From: Acholeplasma oculi
GTDB lineage: Bacteria > Bacillota_I > Bacilli_A > Acholeplasmatales > Acholeplasmataceae
Assembly: GCF_900166985.1 (NCBI RefSeq)
Contig: NZ_FUZK01000002.1
Span: forward strand, 62,001-126,000
Direction of reading: 5' to 3'
DNA length: 64,000 nt
A program made the translations under genes and the position numbers. The notes under the pieces are model-generated. The model made no database searches, had not been told where the DNA came from, and saw nothing but the letters and a program-made list of their open reading frames with translations. Positions within the stretch are counted from its first letter, which is position 1. Each line of letters begins with the position of its first letter. Of the stretch, positions 18,227 to 27,141 are shown piece by piece.

Positions 18227-18258
18227 AAACTGCCACCTACAAACGTAGATGGCAGTTT
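18227..18258. terminator. Bidirectional terminator between tetR and the convergent lipoprotein gene
   Basis: The stem AAACTGCCA/TGGCAGTTT with inner CTAC/GTAG and loop AAAC is followed by TTTCTTTATTT on the plus strand and by TTTTC on the minus strand. It lies 11 bases after the tetR stop and 6 bases after the stop of the opposite gene. Confidence 0.85.
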
Positions 18259-18264
18259 CTTTAT

Positions 18265-19464
18265 TTACATATTCATATTTTCAAATATTTCAGCAAATGA
18301 TGGAACTTCTACAACTTCAAAGGTTTCTAATTCATCGTTGGTTGGTAATTCAATTAAGTCTGCATCTAAGTCTATAATGAATCCAAAACGTTGAATATCA
18401 ATACCAAATTGTAGTACAACAGGCATCACATCTTCGCCCATTTCGCTCATATCCAGTGAAAATCCTTGGAATTTACCTGATATGTTAAATAAGATCTTAG
18501 ACAATGTCTTAGTCCCTAAAGCTTCTCCAACAACTTCAATTCTAAAATCTAAGTCGAAACTTTGAAGTGCGTTTTTAACTGTATCTTTGATTTCTAATAA
18601 TTGTTGTAAATCCATTGAACCTATGTCTGTATAACTTTCAAATACAAGATCAATCATTTCATTGATCATCTCTTTTGTTAAATGAATGCGGATTGTGTGT
18701 GTCGTTCCTCCACTATAAACAGATACCATTTCATCAATGAAATCCACCATTTCTTCATCCATTTCAGTCATTTCATCTAATGATAAATCAGTTTGAAGCA
18801 TTGTTCTCATTTCATTTAACATGGATTCAATTTCAAGATAAAGTGCTTCATCAAAAGTTTGAGATATGACTCTTTCTTGAATAGCATCATATGTTTCATT
18901 AACGGATTTAGAATCAATGACCAACTCACCTTCTTGTGTGAGTTGATTCATGACTGCAGAACCGTCCAAATTAAAATACATACCATCACTATTTAGATAT
19001 GCATATGAACCATTAAAATTAATCGTTGCATCTATATCATCAACATTTTCACTTGAAGTTTCTCCAGCAAATGTTTCATGATTGTTGATATCCATATGGA
19101 AGTACGCTTTATCCAGTCCAATATAGATGAAAGAATCTTCATGACTAGAACCTAGGGAAATAAAACTCACCTGATCTATATCCAAATTGACCAATCCATC
19201 CATTTCATAATGCGCATCAACACCTGCTACAGATTGTTCTAATTCTGCACTATATGCAAAATCCACTTTAGCAAATTGTTGAAATTTGAAATTGGATGCG
19301 TCCATCTCATCCATTGAAACGCTTTGAAGAAAGACTACTTTTTCTTCTAAAGACATTTCCACTTTATTGCCATCATCTAGTGGTGGTAAGTCATTGGTAG
19401 GTACACTACAACCTACTAAAGCTACTAAACTTAAAATGATGAGTAACAACCATATCTTCTTCAT
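18265..19464 (-). CDS. Lipoprotein of unknown function
   Basis: 399 residues from the ATG at 19464 (MKKIWLLLI), chosen for the AGAGGTG site 8 bases upstream; a longer frame would overlap the neighbouring gene. Lipobox VALVGCS. The rest is acidic and Met/Asp-rich, with hydrophilic beta-type stretches such as FAYSAELEQSVAGVDAHYEM and many SMDEMD/DEMTEMDEE segments. It resembles the DUF6612-type lipoproteins that average a molecule's properties over beta strands, but I cannot name a family. It follows the EAL protein by one base, so the two are co-translated; a sensory or surface partner role is possible. Confidence 0.7.
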   Translation of the reverse strand: MKKIWLLLIILSLVALVGCSVPTNDLPPLDDGNKVEMSLEEKVVFLQSVSMDEMDASNFKFQQFAKVDFAYSAELEQSVAGVDAHYEMDGLVNLDIDQVSFISLGSSHEDSFIYIGLDKAYFHMDINNHETFAGETSSENVDDIDATINFNGSYAYLNSDGMYFNLDGSAVMNQLTQEGELVIDSKSVNETYDAIQERVISQTFDEALYLEIESMLNEMRTMLQTDLSLDEMTEMDEEMVDFIDEMVSVYSGGTTHTIRIHLTKEMINEMIDLVFESYTDIGSMDLQQLLEIKDTVKNALQSFDLDFRIEVVGEALGTKTLSKILFNISGKFQGFSLDMSEMGEDVMPVVLQFGIDIQRFGFIIDLDADLIELPTNDELETFEVVEVPSFAEIFENMNM

Positions 19465-19465
19465 T

Positions 19466-21817
19466 TTATAACACCTCTTCTTTAATAATATTTCCAATAT
19501 AAGGTTCGGGTCGATGGTGGTGATACCCTTGTTGAAGTAAAACATTTAATTCTTTAAATGTTTGAGCAATCACCGCATCTTCTACACGCTCTATTAAAAT
19601 CATCTTATCTGTGTGTTTACATATTTCTGCTAATGTTTTAACCATCATTTGGATGGATGTTTGATTAATCTTATTTGCAAACATTCCATCTAATTTAATC
19701 ATATCAAAAGGTATTAAATCTAATATACCAAAGGATGAATATTTACTACCAAAATCATCGATTGCAATCATAAATCCATATTTTTTGAGTTTTTCTATCA
19801 TGTTAACACATTGATTTGTATCTCTTACAAATGTATTTTCTGATATTTCGATGCATATGTCATTTGGATTTAAAGATGCTTGTTTCGCTTGATATAAAAT
19901 ATATGCATCAAATCCTTCATTAAAAATCGATGTAGGTGATATATTCATACTGAGTTTAATCTTAGGGTGTATTTTTTTAATTTCTTTAAATTTCATAAAT
20001 GTTTTGTAGACTATATATTGTTCTAACTGATCAATTAAATGCGCCTCAGTTGCTAGATTAAAGAAAAACTCTGGTGAGACAAATCCATATACCGGGTCAA
20101 TCCATCTAGCGAGTGCTTCAACGTATTCTACTTCATTATCTTCTACATTAATAATTTTTTGGAAATATACATCAATAGATTTTTCTTCTATCGCTTTATT
20201 CAGTCTTTGAGCCATTACGATATTTGTTTTTGTTTCTTCTTGGAATGTTTCCATATATTCAACAATATCATTATGTTCACTCTTGGATGCCGCATTACTT
20301 GCTAGCTGTGCTTGACGGATGAGTTCAATAAAATCTATAGTTGAATCATCTTTACGAGTATAACCAATATTTTTCTTAATAATAACTTCATGATCGAGTA
20401 TCGGATATTTTTTATAGGTAGATTCTTTTAAGAATCGTTTAACCTTTTCAACTTTCTCCTCACTAGGGTCAATTAAAATCATGATGTAATGGAAAAACTT
20501 AGTATTTACTAAAATATCTCTTTTATCTATGAACTGATTTAGCTCATATGCGATTAAATCAATAGCCATGGATGCTGTTCTTTGATCATAAAAGGTTTCA
20601 AATTCTTCAAACTTATTAATCGTTATATAAAAACATATGGCATGACTATAATGATTAATGGTTTGGATTTGTTTTTCCATACCATAGTAATTGAGTAATC
20701 CATTGGTACGGTTATGTGTTGCTAAATATTCTAACTCTTCATTAACAAGCTTAATTTCATGAACATCCGAATAAATAATTACCATACGTTCATGGTCACT
20801 TGGATAAACTGAAATGTTATACCATTTTTGGTCAAATGATGCTTTGGATTCAAATGAAATTTGTTTCCTATTTTCATAAGCCTCTTGGTAGATATTGAGT
20901 CTTTGTTTAAAAATGTTTGGATTAATGATAGACATTTTCTTATGGATAACATCCGTTAATGTAAGTTTAGATATTTTTTCAAATGCTTCATTCATATAGA
21001 CAATTTCATAGTCTATAATTTTATTGGACTCATTAAAAATAAGTTCTATTTCTACAACCCCTACTTTTAAATTTTTTAGTAAATCTAATTTTTCCTTACC
21101 CTTGCTCTCTAGATTCTTTTGAAGATATGCAATCTCTCTATAATCAAAAGCAAGATACGTCGTGTGACCTTCTACATTGAAATGTCCAGAGACTCTAAAG
21201 GTCACCAATCTACCTTCAAGATTGAGTTCAATAATATCCTTTACATCAAGTTTTAATATTTGATTACTAGGATCTTTTTTAATTTGTACATAAAAATCAT
21301 ATAAGGATAGTTTAAATTGTGGGTGACTGAGTTTATATCTTCTAACCAATTGTTCAGATATATCAACGGTAACTTCTTTACGTTTATGATCATAATCCAG
21401 AAGTATTGCATTATTCTTATCAAATGAAACCTTTTTGATACGCTGATTTTTACCATATGATGAAAACTCATCATATAAACCCAATGCAACAATAACATAT
21501 GTAATAGAAAAAATTCCATGGAATATCACTTTATAGATATATAGGTCTGAAAGATCATAAAAATCTTCAAAAATATGATAGATAATTTCAATAACTAAAG
21601 AACCCATTAATCCAAGATTTGATATTGTAAATATGAGTTTATTTTTACCCAATCCTCTAAATGAAAAAATACCTATAACGACTAAGGCTCCAAGTGCTAA
21701 GAGAATAAAATGTTGGTTGTGTGTGATAGGGAAAAAATGCATCAAAGTGTAAGATGCACTAAATGCTATAATCATTAAGATGAATAGTGTGCGTCTAAAG
21801 ATTGGATTTTGATACAT
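19466..21817 (-). CDS. Membrane c-di-GMP phosphodiesterase: helices, PAS-like region, degenerate GGDEF, EAL
   Basis: 783 residues. About seven hydrophobic segments are seen in residues 1-150. A PAS-like part (IDYEIVYMNEAFEKISKLTL, about residues 270-290) follows, then a GGDEF-like region (about 390-530) lacking the GGDEF motif, so it should not make c-di-GMP. The EAL domain starts at about 567 with EALARW. The catalytic set appears complete: Glu of EAL, Asn of MNIS (about 625), Glu of EISE (657), the Asp pair of IDDFG (687-688), Lys of IKLDG (708), Glu of ERVED (743) and Gln of QGYHHHRP (763). This argues for an active c-di-GMP hydrolase. It overlaps nothing and precedes the lipoprotein gene by one base. 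Confidence 0.9.
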   Translation of the reverse strand: MYQNPIFRRTLFILMIIAFSASYTLMHFFPITHNQHFILLALGALVVIGIFSFRGLGKNKLIFTISNLGLMGSLVIEIIYHIFEDFYDLSDLYIYKVIFHGIFSITYVIVALGLYDEFSSYGKNQRIKKVSFDKNNAILLDYDHKRKEVTVDISEQLVRRYKLSHPQFKLSLYDFYVQIKKDPSNQILKLDVKDIIELNLEGRLVTFRVSGHFNVEGHTTYLAFDYREIAYLQKNLESKGKEKLDLLKNLKVGVVEIELIFNESNKIIDYEIVYMNEAFEKISKLTLTDVIHKKMSIINPNIFKQRLNIYQEAYENRKQISFESKASFDQKWYNISVYPSDHERMVIIYSDVHEIKLVNEELEYLATHNRTNGLLNYYGMEKQIQTINHYSHAICFYITINKFEEFETFYDQRTASMAIDLIAYELNQFIDKRDILVNTKFFHYIMILIDPSEEKVEKVKRFLKESTYKKYPILDHEVIIKKNIGYTRKDDSTIDFIELIRQAQLASNAASKSEHNDIVEYMETFQEETKTNIVMAQRLNKAIEEKSIDVYFQKIINVEDNEVEYVEALARWIDPVYGFVSPEFFFNLATEAHLIDQLEQYIVYKTFMKFKEIKKIHPKIKLSMNISPTSIFNEGFDAYILYQAKQASLNPNDICIEISENTFVRDTNQCVNMIEKLKKYGFMIAIDDFGSKYSSFGILDLIPFDMIKLDGMFANKINQTSIQMMVKTLAEICKHTDKMILIERVEDAVIAQTFKELNVLLQQGYHHHRPEPYIGNIIKEEVL

Positions 21818-21844
21818 AATAAACTCCTATTGGTTTATATACTC

Positions 21845-21850
21845 ATTATA
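21845..21850 (-). promoter_or_regulatory. Candidate -10 of the EAL-protein gene
   Basis: TATAAT reads leftwards 28 bases before the start codon. No convincing -35 was found. Confidence 0.4.
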
Positions 21851-21910
21851 CTATCATTTGCGGATTTTTCTCATTCATAAGCATATGATTTAAAAATACT
21901 AGCTTTAAAA

Positions 21911-21960
21911 ATAGAATTACCCCTAAAACATTAGATGCATGAACGCATATGTTTTAGGGG
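21911..21960 (-). terminator. Terminator of the carotenoid operon
   Basis: The perfect 12-base-pair stem CCCCTAAAACAT/ATGTTTTAGGGG (21920-21931 with 21949-21960) is followed on the minus strand by TAATTCTATTTTTA. It lies 12 bases after the last gene of the operon. Confidence 0.75.
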
Positions 21961-21972
21961 TCAATTTATGTT

Positions 21973-22755
21973 TTAAGTTATGAGTAAAATAAGATAGGTT
22001 CCAACCGAAATAATGATTACCATCAATAGATTAACCATATCGTTCGTGATGTATTTTAAACCTGAAACTAAGATGTCTGTTGTATAAATTTTATAATCTC
22101 TTAAAATACCTGTTTTAATATCTTTATATTTGGCTTGTAGAAATATACCTAAGTAACTATCTAATACACTACCTAAAAATCCAGAGAGCGTAATAACCAT
22201 ACCCATTTCTAATAAAATCCATATAGGTTGTGCACTCATCATAAAGTAAAGTAAACTAAATATTATAGCGATATATAAAGCACCCATAAATGATGCTAAA
22301 GTACCACCTACACTGACTGCACCACTTAGACCCTTACTCATTTTTTTAAGGGTTAAAATTGAGTATGTTTGACCATTGGTTAATAAACCAATCTCAGAAC
22401 CCCAAGTATCTGCAGTTGATGCTGCAATAGACGTGATTGCAACCACTAAGAATATAGAATTTGTTGTCAAATAATAAATAACAGTAAATACTAATGCCAC
22501 ACCAGAATTTGCAAACACTTGTATAAAATTTCTTCCATTAGGTTCTTCCTTTTTTGGTTTAAACTTAGATAAGATACTCGAACTTAAAAAGAAACTAATG
22601 AGTGGTATATAGACTACATAATCACCAAACATATAAAGTAATGTTCCTGTGAAAAAAGCAGCGATGAAACCACTTAATGTTAAAGATTTTTTCTTATAAG
22701 AAACAAAACCTATGAATAAACTTAATAAACCACCAATGATGAATCGTTGAAGCAC
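21973..22755 (-). CDS. DUF92 membrane protein, VTE6-like (candidate isoprenyl-phosphate kinase)
   Basis: 260 residues, about seven membrane helices. It carries the DUF92/TIGR00297 hallmark SIAASTADTWGSEIGLL (about residues 109-125) and VGGTLASFMGAL. Plant VTE6 of this family converts phytyl phosphate to phytyl diphosphate; most bacterial members are untested. It starts with GTG at 22755, preceded by AAAGGAG 8 bases away. It is the last gene of a four-gene run with a VTE5-like kinase, crtI and crtB, and 14 bases separate it from crtB. Together with the VTE5-like gene it could turn an isoprenoid alcohol into a diphosphate usable by CrtB. The kinase role is inferred from family and context. Confidence 0.82.
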   Translation of the reverse strand: MLQRFIIGGLLSLFIGFVSYKKKSLTLSGFIAAFFTGTLLYMFGDYVVYIPLISFFLSSSILSKFKPKKEEPNGRNFIQVFANSGVALVFTVIYYLTTNSIFLVVAITSIAASTADTWGSEIGLLTNGQTYSILTLKKMSKGLSGAVSVGGTLASFMGALYIAIIFSLLYFMMSAQPIWILLEMGMVITLSGFLGSVLDSYLGIFLQAKYKDIKTGILRDYKIYTTDILVSGLKYITNDMVNLLMVIIISVGTYLILLIT

Positions 22756-22769
22756 GAGATAAACTCCTT

Positions 22770-23636
22770 TTATGATCTAAAGTAAATGTTTTTTACAATT
22801 TCTTCTTTTCGTTCCTTAGATACGACTTGTCGTTTTAAGAATACCTGATAATCATTTTTTCTAATTGTTTCGATAATTTCACGGTAAAGATACGATGCTG
22901 CAGCAAGCGGTATTCTAGCATCTTCTTTAAATAAATTGATTTTGCTTAAAGATTTATCATATTGGTTCGTTGCATAAACTGCAAGTTCTTCAAAAAGATT
23001 TTTAAAATTTGTACTGACTACGCCTGCTTTTAAATCACTTTCCAAAACACCATGTTTTTTCATTAAATCTTTAGGTATATAAATTCTACCTCTTTTTAAA
23101 TCTTCACCAATATCTCTTAAAATATTTGTAATTTGCATCGCCTCACCTAATTCTTTAGCAACCACTTTTACCTCATGGTGGTTCTCTTTAGGTGATAGTA
23201 TATAACTTAACATTTCACCAACTACACCGGCGACTAAGTAACAATATTTGAGTAGATCATCCATCGTTTCAGGTTGCTTAAATTGATAGTCTTGTCTTTG
23301 TCCTTCTATTAAGTCATAGTAAGGTTCAAATTGATAATCTTTAGGATAATAGTTTTTAAAGACTACATCTAAACTTCTAAATATAAAATCGTCCGTTATA
23401 CCACTCGTTTGGTATTTTTTAAGTTTATCTTCATAGGACTTTAACAGATTTAAATCTTTATATTCATCAATTGAATCATCAACCACTCTACAATATGCAT
23501 AAACTGCATAGATTGATTTTCTATCTAAAGAGTTTTTTAACATGCCAAAAGCTTTATAGAATGTTTTAGAGTTTTCCATAATAAGTTTTTTACATTGATT
23601 AAAATCTTTTTCTCTTTGGATATATTTAAAAATCAT
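22770..23636 (-). CDS. crtB: Squalene/phytoene synthase family enzyme (CrtB or CrtM)
   Basis: 288 residues. Both Asp-rich Mg-diphosphate motifs are present: DDSID at residues 53-57 (in AYCRVVDDSIDEY) and DIGED at 175-179 (in NILRDIGEDLKRGRIYIP). The enzyme joins two prenyl diphosphates head to head, giving phytoene from C20 or dehydrosqualene from C15 units. The length (288) is like staphylococcal CrtM (C30) and also fits small CrtB proteins, so the chain length cannot be decided by eye. The ATG follows the crtI stop directly; its AAGGAC site lies in the end of crtI. No prenyl diphosphate synthase gene is in the window. Confidence 0.93.
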   Translation of the reverse strand: MIFKYIQREKDFNQCKKLIMENSKTFYKAFGMLKNSLDRKSIYAVYAYCRVVDDSIDEYKDLNLLKSYEDKLKKYQTSGITDDFIFRSLDVVFKNYYPKDYQFEPYYDLIEGQRQDYQFKQPETMDDLLKYCYLVAGVVGEMLSYILSPKENHHEVKVVAKELGEAMQITNILRDIGEDLKRGRIYIPKDLMKKHGVLESDLKAGVVSTNFKNLFEELAVYATNQYDKSLSKINLFKEDARIPLAAASYLYREIIETIRKNDYQVFLKRQVVSKERKEEIVKNIYFRS

Positions 23637-25124
23637 TTATTTTAAGTCCTTATCGATTTCTGATACTGCAAGTTTCGCACTATTTAATACAATCGGTACC
23701 CCAGCACCTGGATGGTTACTACTTCCTGCAAAGTATAGATTTTTTAAATATTTGAATTTATTTTGTGGTCTAAAATAGTTACTTTGTAAAAGTGTTGGTC
23801 TAAGTCCAAAAGTTGCACCAAATTGTAGATTAAAGTTTGTCTTAAAGTCATTTGGTGTATACATTTTTAACACTTCAATGTGTTCTTTAATATCCTTAAA
23901 TTGTTCTTTTGTTGAAAGTAAATCAAGTACTTTTTGTTTATAACTTTCTATTTGTTCATCCGTCCAAACTTCTCCACTATCATTAAGGTTAGGTACAGGC
24001 ACTAAAACATATAATACTTCTTTACTCTCTGGTGCCATCGTATCATCTACTTGACTTGGAGAATATACATAAAAGGATGGGTCTTTTGGAATATTTCCTT
24101 CAAATAAGTCATCAATGTTTCCATTAAAGTCTTGAGCAAAGAAAATGGAGTGTAGGTTTGTTTTATATTTTTTATCCGTTCCAATATAAAGTAAGAATGA
24201 TGATGATGAATAAAGCATCTTATTAATCTTTTTAGGTGTATATTTACCTTTTGATTTTTTATCATGGATTAAGTTATTCATTGCCCATGGGAAGTCTGCA
24301 TTTGATAAATATGCATCAAACCCATCAACATGGCGGCCATTTACTTTTATGCCTTGAATTTCTTTATGCTTAATCTCAAAGGATTCTACATTTTGATTTA
24401 ATAAAATCTTTCCACCCATTTCAATAAAACGTCTTTCCATAGCTTTTGCCATAGAATACATGCCACCTTTGATATACCAAACGCCATATAAAAGTTCAAT
24501 CATTGGAATGATTGTATAAATAGATGGTCCATTATAAGGGGAAACACCAATATACAATGTTTGAAATGCTAGAGATTGTCTTAATTTTTCGTTTTTAACA
24601 AATTTTGATATAGAACGGTAAGCACTTGATAAAGTTTTAAGTTGAAGTGCTTTATAAAGCATTTTAGGATTATAAAAATCGATTGGTTTTCTAAATGTTC
24701 TGTCAATAAAATACTTTTTAGCAACTAAATAGCGTTTGTAGACATCTGCTAAATAAGCCATATATCCTTGTGCATCTTCTTCACTTATCTTTTCATTGTC
24801 AAGTGTCATTTGAACCAAGTCATTGGTTGCTGTGAGTTTTGTTTGATCTCTAAAAAATACCTCAAACATAGGGTCCACTCTTTGCATATCTATATAATCT
24901 TTTGGATCTACACCACTGATTTTAAAGACTTCCTCATAAAGAGAGGGCATCATCACAATCGTTGGACCCACATCAAAGGTAAAACCTTGTTCTTTAATTT
25001 GATACATTCTGCCACCAATTTTTTCGTTCTTCTCAAAAATTGTGACATCATACCCTAACGCTTTTAAGCGTATGGCACTCGCAAGGCCCGCGGTCCCTGC
25101 TCCAATAACTGCAATTTTCTTCAT
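23637..25124 (-). CDS. crtI: Phytoene/dehydrosqualene desaturase (CrtI/CrtN family)
   Basis: 495 residues, standard length. The N-terminal FAD-binding motif GAGTAG (residues 8-13, in IAVIGAGTAGLASAIRLKA), then IFEKNEKIGGRMY and FTFDVGPTIVMMP, is typical. The C-terminal FAD site reads LYFAGSSNHPGAGVPIVLNS. The enzyme introduces double bases of conjugation into the product of the adjacent CrtB at the membrane. CrtI (C40) and CrtN (C30) cannot be separated by motif here. It follows the VTE5-like kinase by 18 bases, with AAGGAG in the gap. Confidence 0.93.
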   Translation of the reverse strand: MKKIAVIGAGTAGLASAIRLKALGYDVTIFEKNEKIGGRMYQIKEQGFTFDVGPTIVMMPSLYEEVFKISGVDPKDYIDMQRVDPMFEVFFRDQTKLTATNDLVQMTLDNEKISEEDAQGYMAYLADVYKRYLVAKKYFIDRTFRKPIDFYNPKMLYKALQLKTLSSAYRSISKFVKNEKLRQSLAFQTLYIGVSPYNGPSIYTIIPMIELLYGVWYIKGGMYSMAKAMERRFIEMGGKILLNQNVESFEIKHKEIQGIKVNGRHVDGFDAYLSNADFPWAMNNLIHDKKSKGKYTPKKINKMLYSSSSFLLYIGTDKKYKTNLHSIFFAQDFNGNIDDLFEGNIPKDPSFYVYSPSQVDDTMAPESKEVLYVLVPVPNLNDSGEVWTDEQIESYKQKVLDLLSTKEQFKDIKEHIEVLKMYTPNDFKTNFNLQFGATFGLRPTLLQSNYFRPQNKFKYLKNLYFAGSSNHPGAGVPIVLNSAKLAVSEIDKDLK

Positions 25125-25142
25125 AAAATAATTCTCCTTTTT

Positions 25143-25796
25143 TTATAAAAGTAATAGTACGTAGTAAAGTAAAGATGTAAAGATTGGAACAGTTAAGTTA
25201 TCCAACCCCTTTGGAGTAAAATATTCTACAAATGTTGCAAATACTGCGATAAATAAAGCTAGAATAACGTAATTAGGTTGTTGAAAATATAGAATAGTAA
25301 CAATAGATACGACTAAAGATACAATAAACATCGTTAAACTTCCAATAAATGATTTACCTGATTTAGAACGAGTCCTTCCGAATTTTTTCCCAATAACTGC
25401 AGCAAGTCCATCTCCATACCCTAAAACCATAAATCCTAAAAACCCTACATCAACTTTTCCTATTTGGTTTGAAAACAATAATAACGCGAGTAAGGCAATT
25501 GGATAATATACCGTACCCAGATCTTTTTTATCCGCTCTTTCCATACCTTTAACAAGATTTAAACGGTAGGATAGATAATTAAAAAATATAAATGTAATAG
25601 GCGGGATTATTAATAAACCTATATCTATACTAGATGCAAAATATAGGGCAATAAAATACCAGTTTGAAACACCAATATGAATGATTTTACGGCTGGTTTC
25701 TTCGCTTACATACTCTTGTTTCTTAAGCATTGAGGCGATAAACATCACCAAAGCGATAAAACCATACGATATGAATAAATATAATGAAATTAGCAT
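25143..25796 (-). CDS. Phytol/dolichol kinase family protein, VTE5-like (candidate CTP-dependent isoprenol kinase)
   Basis: 217 residues, six to seven membrane helices. Conserved points of the SEC59/DGK1/VTE5 family are visible: SRKIIHIG (36-43), GYGDGLAAVIGKKFGRTR (126-143) and SGKSFIGSLTMF (146-157). Family members transfer phosphate from CTP to dolichol, phytol or diacylglycerol. As first gene of the carotenoid operon it is best read as an isoprenol kinase producing a prenyl monophosphate, which the DUF92 protein at the end of the operon could phosphorylate again. A diacylglycerol kinase role is the main alternative. AAGGAGAG lies 6 bases before the ATG. Confidence 0.83.
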   Translation of the reverse strand: MLISLYLFISYGFIALVMFIASMLKKQEYVSEETSRKIIHIGVSNWYFIALYFASSIDIGLLIIPPITFIFFNYLSYRLNLVKGMERADKKDLGTVYYPIALLALLLFSNQIGKVDVGFLGFMVLGYGDGLAAVIGKKFGRTRSKSGKSFIGSLTMFIVSLVVSIVTILYFQQPNYVILALFIAVFATFVEYFTPKGLDNLTVPIFTSLLYYVLLLL

Positions 25797-25823
25797 ATAT
25801 GACTCTCCTTATATCTTAATTTG

Positions 25824-25829
25824 ATTATA
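25824..25829 (-). promoter_or_regulatory. Candidate -10 of the carotenoid operon
   Basis: TATAAT reads leftwards, 27 bases before the VTE5-like gene. The -35 is weak. The gap of 73 bases to the upstream acyltransferase gene makes an internal promoter plausible. Confidence 0.45.
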
Positions 25830-25869
25830 GTATTTAAACACTTTATAAACTTACAAAACTATAATTTTA

Positions 25870-27123
25870 TTACGCTTTAGACATTGTTATTTGATATGCT
25901 TCTTCAACAGCAAATCTAAATTTAACAACTACATCTTTTTTATCGATTGGATAACAGTAGAATGTATCGGATTCTGTGGAGATAACAATGCCATCACTTT
26001 TAATTTTATCTGTCTTCTTATAATCAAATTCAATATGTATTGTATAAAGTGACTTTGTTTCACGAGTGATATCAATCGTTTCATCCATAGAATTGAACGT
26101 CAGATGAATACCATTGATATCATGGGTTAACTTACCGATTCCAACATGTCTAAATCCTTTTGCATTTCTTAATGAATCAATATAAACATCGGATTCAAAA
26201 AAATAATTACCATTTAATAAATTTTGATGAACGATATTTCTTTGCATCTCATACCAATTTGGAACATGATTATACTTTGTTTCACCATTTATTTTATGCA
26301 GTTGTCCAAAATGGTCTAATTCATGTGTGATTCCACAGGATTGACAGGTTATTTTTTTTCCTTCACCCATCATCTCATGTTCTTTTAAACATGTTTCACA
26401 TGTATATAAAATCTTGTTTAATGATTTTGCACGATTTGGATCTTTAATTTGTATTTGATGGTCGAGTTGATATTGCCATTCATCATAATGAAATGCTTTC
26501 GTAACTCTTTCTTTAATCTCATCAAAAGTAATCGTTTCTAAATCCTTTTTCGTAATGACTTGAGTTAAATCAGCTTCTAACTTAATCTTTCTTGGTTTTG
26601 GCATAGAGTAATTCGGTTGTGTTAAAAAATTTCCATGCATGTTTAAGACAACTACAGGATAATTTAAAACCTTAATCACTTTAAATAATGAATCTGGAAG
26701 TCTTGATGTCGTTCCTGCAATAGAATATGCACTTTCTGCGTAAATGGTTGTAATTACTTTCAACTCATCTAAACTGTATTTAATATTCTTAAATAACACC
26801 CTATCTTGTGGTGTGAACTTTCTTTTACCAATTCCACCGACATTTCTAAGTAACCATTCTCTCCCTATAAATCCATCAATTGCAACCACATAAGTTGCTG
26901 TATGTGGAAAGATTGCACGTGTTTGTACTTTAAAATCAATAAATCCATGGTGTGTACAAAGTAATAAGTACGGAGGTTTTAATCCTTCCATTTGTACTCT
27001 ATTCACTTTTAAACCACGCATAAATGTAACAGGTAATGCAAGTGCCCACTTAATGGGTGTTAAAAACCATCTCTCCTTGATAGGCTTTTTTTGCATATCA
27101 AATGGTTTTATTTCATTCTTCAT
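25870..27123 (-). CDS. PlsC-like acyltransferase with C-terminal zinc ribbon
   Basis: 417 residues. The N-terminal half fits the lysophospholipid acyltransferase fold: H58-x4-D63 (THHGFID) is the catalytic motif, and FIGREWLLRNVGGIGKRK with YAESAYSIAGTTS (about 128-140) stand in for the later motifs. The usual EGTRS is changed to ESAYS. A zinc ribbon follows (Cys242, Cys245, Cys260, Cys263), then about 150 residues of unknown type that may bind a partner. It sits between photolyase and the carotenoid operon on the same strand, 19 bases after the photolyase stop. A role in acylating lipids or a carotenoid derivative is possible but unproven. Confidence 0.75.
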   Translation of the reverse strand: MKNEIKPFDMQKKPIKERWFLTPIKWALALPVTFMRGLKVNRVQMEGLKPPYLLLCTHHGFIDFKVQTRAIFPHTATYVVAIDGFIGREWLLRNVGGIGKRKFTPQDRVLFKNIKYSLDELKVITTIYAESAYSIAGTTSRLPDSLFKVIKVLNYPVVVLNMHGNFLTQPNYSMPKPRKIKLEADLTQVITKKDLETITFDEIKERVTKAFHYDEWQYQLDHQIQIKDPNRAKSLNKILYTCETCLKEHEMMGEGKKITCQSCGITHELDHFGQLHKINGETKYNHVPNWYEMQRNIVHQNLLNGNYFFESDVYIDSLRNAKGFRHVGIGKLTHDINGIHLTFNSMDETIDITRETKSLYTIHIEFDYKKTDKIKSDGIVISTESDTFYCYPIDKKDVVVKFRFAVEEAYQITMSKA

Positions 27124-27141
27124 ATTTTTTTCTCTTTTTCT

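Noticed and set aside
19465-19545. Longer N-terminus for the lipoprotein after the EAL gene
   Set aside because: It would overlap the EAL gene and hide the signal peptide; the ATG at 19464 has a good ribosome site.
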